Part shown: positions 60,100 through 64,000 of the stretch, one piece after another
Position numbering within the stretch: position 1 is the first letter of the stretch
How the letters are laid out: every line of letters begins with the position of its first letter
Program-made: the position numbers and the translations under genes
NCBI GenBank assembly: GCA_003586115.2
Contig: QVOM02000025.1
Coordinates: 47,016,229-47,080,228, forward strand
Length of the DNA: 64,000 nt
Direction: 5' to 3'
From: Salvator merianae
Lineage: Eukaryota; Chordata; Lepidosauria; Squamata; Teiidae
The notes under the pieces: generated by a model
Database searches by the model: none
Told to the model about the DNA's origin: nothing
Seen by the model: only the letters and a program-made list of their open reading frames with translations

Positions 60100-61104
60100 T
60101 GAAATGTGTGAAGGTATAAAATGAATTGGGGTTAAAATTGGATTTATACACACACACTCACAGAGATCTTTATTTTATATTTATTATGAGTGCCCCTGAC
60201 AGATTTAAAGTCAACTAAAAAATTATACTTTCAGAACAGATCCAGGAAAAGAAAGAAAAGAAAGGGGGAAAAAAGTTTCTTCTGACTTCAGCAATTTTTT
60301 CCTATACTTTTGAGCAATTGGCACAACACCTTGCTTTTAATATCTACAGGAATAAATTGATGAGGATGCATCCACACTTACTGATTGTCAGTCTTTGAAG
60401 CCTAGTCCACAGGAAAGGAGTGAAAATCAACAAGACGTACAAAAACTCCTTGATCTTGTGAAAATGGAGAGACAGAAATGCATTTTACACTTGCATTTAA
60501 GATTTGTAATGAATTGTACAGATTATCTTAGTGCACTTAAAATGTATTTATCAGATTTTGTAGATAGTTGTTTAAACTCTTTCCATGTCATATAATTCAT
60601 AGAAATCATTTTCAGGACGTAAAATTCAAAATATCTTTTTTGATGTAAGCAAATATGAATATTCTTAGAACATTTTATTCATTAGTCCTAAAATATTGTG
60701 TAAATCAACATCTACCTGTCCACAATTTTAGAAGAAAAAAGAATTCTAAGAACAACACCTAATAGTCGTAGAGGGGGGAAATGTGGTAATCTCTCTCCCC
60801 TCCCCCCCCATTAATCTTCAATTTCTTATCTGGGCAACTACATCTCTAGAAACAGTTAAAAAGTATGGAAAATATATATATATATTTAAAGTGCAATTGT
60901 AATTTTTCCCAAATGGGAAATGTTGCGACAATATGTTGTGGCAGACAAGCTTTTACTCAGTACATTTAATGGTTCACAATGTGGTGGTGGTAATTAATGA
61001 GAGAGTCATAATTTGTATTGCATTGTGCCAAACTATAATTATCACAGAGAATGCATGGCCCTGAAAATGACATATAAAAGTCACTTGCCCATCAGTTAAA
61101 CCCT
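60100..61104. other. AT-rich sequence with one exon-like open stretch
   Basis: 60350-60595 is open in one frame (SLKPSPQERSENQQ, then DVQKLLDLVKMERQKC) after an acceptor-like TTTTAATATCTACAG at 60335-60349, but a TAA in that frame lies just inside at 60353. No homologue is recognised, so no gene is called. The rest is AT-rich with a short (TA)n at 60872-60884. Confidence 0.35.
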
Positions 61105-61345
61105 CCTCATAATGCTGCCACTATCAGCAGTTGAAGTTGCAGGGGTATGTGGAAGTGTCTTCTCTGTGGCTGTGGCCAGTTACAGAATGATAATACCTCA
61201 TCATGGTATGAATTCTCTTTATCCTAATTTTATTTGTAGCTTTTGCTTAACTGAATTTTCATTCTTTTTATGGTATTGGTTTATAATGTTGCTTATAGTA
61301 TGGAGAACTTAGGGTATAAGGTGGATAAAAACGCAAATAGACAAA
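61105..61345 (+). mobile_element. L2-type LINE 3' end, sense
   Basis: GVFGS-like SVFSVAVASYRM (from about 61151) parallels the FSVVAPRLF block of L2. The 3' end AACTTAGGGTATAAGGTGGA then TAAAAACGCAAATAGACAAA parallels CCTTTGGGTATAGG...GGGATAAAAATGCAAATAAA. Decayed. Confidence 0.6.
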
Positions 61346-63186
61346 TGTTTTAAGCTTCTGAAGGCAACCCACCTATTAAACATGAACAAGACTTTTACTT
61401 TCCAGGTAAAGATTACCACAGATAATACAATGTAATATTTCTTTGTCACTTAAAATATTTCATTCTCTCTTCCTAACACTCAAGAATTTCAGACAAAGCA
61501 ACTTTTTATGACTTGTAATTCACCAGTTTAAATTTTCTTATTATAGCTCCTAGTGTCTTTTCTAGCAGTCTTTCTGATGGACACAAGCTTACAGGTGAAA
61601 AATAATGAACTCAAGAAACTTCAATGCTGGATAATAGCCTGCAGAAAATGTATGGCAAAAATGACCTTCAGAGTTTGCTAATAATACCCAATCCAAAATT
61701 TTGAAGAGGAAGTGTCTTAAATACAGGGGGCTAAATGAATTCTCAAGTTGCTATAGTTTATAGCAACTTAGTACAGAAATGTTAGCTTTAGCAAGGATGA
61801 AAAGGACTTCGAGACATAGACATTGTTTGCATGTTCTGCATGCCATGACTTTCTCATGGCATACAGATTGCACTAGACAAGTGCAGCATCTTCATGCACC
61901 TGCACTAATCCAGCTGTTGTCCTACCATAAATATTCCTTAGAGCCTTGAAAGAACAGAAAGAGTAAGTAATCAGGCAGCATTTATTCCCAATATCTTTTG
62001 GCAGCCCTTCCACTCCAGAACTGTCATGGCTCAAGTAGATCTACCTTGGTCTGCTGGTCAGTCTACATAGTCTTCGATCACAGTTCTTCTGGTTGGTCTC
62101 TACAGTCTTTGAACATTTGTGTTCAAAGACCCCAGATGTCAATATCACTGCCGGGGAACCAAAGTTTCCTGGCTGTGATGTCAGCACAATGCAGCACTCT
62201 TCTTAGTGAGCACAAGAAATGCAGAAAGGCAAAAGAGAATAATACCAAGTGTTATTTGCCATACTGTTGGGACACTGTGCCACCTTGGCCCAGTTGAAAT
62301 GACATGCCCTGTCTGTGCAAATGTGTTATTCTTCTCTCTTTCTTTTATATGAGTTAGATTCTGAAAAGTGATTAATGAGTAACTAGTGTTCATGATAAAC
62401 AAAACTGTGGGCCTATTCAGTACTCTTTAAAAATAGTTTTTTTTAAATTATTTGGGTGTAAGCGTAACTCAATGACCATGCTTCCCGTCCACCAGCAAGA
62501 CACACATCAGGAAGGCACCTCCCTCAGAGTAGATTGCCCTCATAGCCTCAGTTAGGAATTTGATGTCTCTGTACTCATCACTGAAGCTGCAGATGTGCAA
62601 AAGATCAACACATGAACACAACATGTTTTGCTGTGATGAGGACCCAGCTCAGTATGAAAGAAAAAGCTCCGAAGCTCATTCTCTCTTATTGAACTGTATG
62701 TGCCTTGGAAGGGGATTGAAGTTCCTCTATGAGTCCTCACACACTTTCAGTGTGGAGTGCTGTGGAAGCGGGCAGACTTGATGCCCTTTCAAGGAGTATT
62801 GAATATTATGTGGAGGCACAGCTATTAAAAACTACAGGTTTCCATGCTATATTCATGAATTAAGGCACATCTGTTGCTTGCTGCATGTGCTATTTTTTCT
62901 ACTCATTAATGACAGGAGCAGAGTTCTACAATTGGTTCAAGACTTGAAGGCAGGATCTAAATGATAGCTCTAACACATGTTGTTGATCAAACAAATGTCT
63001 CAGCTGAGATTTTTACTCTGCAGCTGTGATGTTTCCACCAGAACAGAGTAATCAACACAGCAAATGGCCACAGGTTAAACAAGGCCACAAACACCACTTC
63101 CAAGTATTATACCCAGGTAGTTATGTGTCAGAGTGCTATAAAGGTATAACAGTTACCCCAGCTCTACTTTTGCAGCATTCTAATCA
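61346..63186. other. Non-coding sequence, no gene recognised
   Basis: 62000-62235 ends AAGAAATGCAGAAAGGCAAA, like the right end of the CCTTTCTGCA repeat family at 44708 and 48900. A short TTTGAACATTTGTGTTCAAA palindrome is at 62107-62126. The 73- to 99-residue frames have no recognisable domain. Confidence 0.4.
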
Positions 63187-64000
63187 GTGTTTTTGTTTCA
63201 GTTTATTGATTAGTCCAAGGACCATATCAACTTTATACATAAGAAAGCAGTTAAAAACATTAAAACCTTAAAAGAATACAAAATCTCTATTCCAGTACAA
63301 TTGAGAAAATAAAATTAAATCTTATGTTAGTTAGTTGTCTGGGCTCGAATCTCCTGATCCCTGCAATAAACGAGTCAGTAATGAATCTCTTATTTGGGAG
63401 GACCTTTGTAAGAATAGCGCTACCTGTTAAGTTGTATAAGGGTTTGAACCCTTGAGTAGGAATAGGAGTTTAGCCTTTTGGGGCCAAAAGTTCTTGTTAG
63501 CCAGGGTGGTTTGAGGTATTTGTCTCTTGCAGCTGTGTACAGACTGCAAGAGAGCAAGATGTGTGAGACATTTTCAATTTCTGCAGCTCCACAAATGCAG
63601 GTTCTTTCGTTGTATGGAAGATTTTGATATCTTCCTAATATAGCCAAACAATTCAGTTGTTCAAAACGGGCTTGGGTGAAAACTCTTTTTAAATAAGGTG
63701 CCATGGTAAATTCTAGATATTTCTCCTGGTGGAATACCTGTTTGTTAGTAGCTAGCCATTTAAGAGATTTAACATTGGCTAGTTTGGCGATATTACTGAT
63801 ATCGTAAACTCTTTGTTTGAAGGTTGGTTTAGAAGTCTTACCAAGTGTATTTATGGCCTGGAAGGAAAAGCCTGCTTGACTTAAGAAATTGGGTCAGATG
63901 GGAAAACCAGTGGGAGTGAATTGGATTCTTTATCAATTCTTCTAGACACATTATAGGTAGTCTACAGGACGGGAGTGACTCTAGCCTATGCCAGACGTTA
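63187..64000 (-). mobile_element. Non-LTR retrotransposon 3' end, antisense, runs off the window
   Basis: The minus strand encodes the C-terminal part of a LINE protein followed by a 3' UTR that ends GGACTAATCAATAAACTGAA then ACAAAAACACTG near 63187. The coding part extends from the window end through DISNIAKLANVKSLKWLATN (about 63805-63745) into the zinc-binding C-terminus. Codons upstream of 63800 show frame changes. The clade is not settled; it is clearly different from the L2 copies in this window. Confidence 0.7.
63420..63704 (-). pseudogene. LINE protein C-terminus with CxC...H...C zinc-binding motif
   Basis: The 94-residue stretch contains FTQARFEQLNCLAILGRYQN, then LPYNERTCICGAAEIENVSH and ILLSCSLYTAARDKYL. 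The CxC, H and C spacing (residues about 37-39, 49 and 54) is that of the reverse-transcriptase-associated zinc-binding domain at the end of many LINE proteins. The stop after LIQLNR at 63420 is the likely protein end. Upstream frame changes make the copy non-functional as seen. Confidence 0.65.

Overview
The window looks like intergenic or deep-intronic DNA from a squamate reptile (lizard or snake). The evidence is the repeat content. There is a 5S-rRNA-derived SINE fused to a Sauria/Bov-B-type tail, the common squamate tRNA-derived SINE, many L2-clade LINE 3' ends, a CR1 3' end, and young hAT-type miniature transposons. The background is AT-rich and CpG-poor with many microsatellites. I found no host protein-coding gene, rRNA or tRNA gene that I can defend. 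Nearly all open frames are chance frames or lie inside repeats.

Layout. 1-1314: two members of a CpG-rich hAT miniature family (A type), one cut by the window edge and one holding a 390-base T tract. 2.9-3.6 kb: antisense L2 3' end. 3.9-4.3 kb: a 360-base foldback. 5.65 kb: a hAT-like end running into a CA repeat. 6.3-8.3 kb: two LTR-like repeats in opposite orientation, the second next to a CpG-rich block. 9.2, 12.6, 14.4 and 48.1 kb: copies of a small palindromic MITE. 18.0-20.8 kb: an antisense L2 fragment, then the best L2 reverse-transcriptase remnant. 21.0-21.8 kb and 41.5-42.3 kb: two full B-type hAT miniatures in opposite orientation. 22.3-22.6 kb: a degenerate 81-90-base tandem repeat. 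25.2, 27.2, 44.4 and 53.9 kb: a 180-base foldback family. 30.2-31.5 kb: possible L1 remnant. 34.4-35.6 kb: remnant of a non-LTR element, then CR1. 36.5, 38.4 and 47.1 kb: SINE sequences. 42.5-48.9 kb: repeats sharing CCTTTCTGCA termini, with one foldback nested inside. 52.9-53.5 kb: a third A-type hAT miniature. 59.75-60.09 kb: an older hAT-like miniature with a TG repeat at its end. 63.2-64.0 kb: the antisense 3' end of another LINE, running off the window.

Nothing here forms a pathway or operon. The most notable system is the hAT miniature family. Four complete copies share termini of the form TAGGGATGTGCACGAAG and are flanked by perfect 8-base target duplications, so they inserted recently. 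They have two quite different interiors, both built from runs of hairpins, and no transposase is encoded in the window. Family names beyond superfamily or clade level are not claimed, because no database search was possible.
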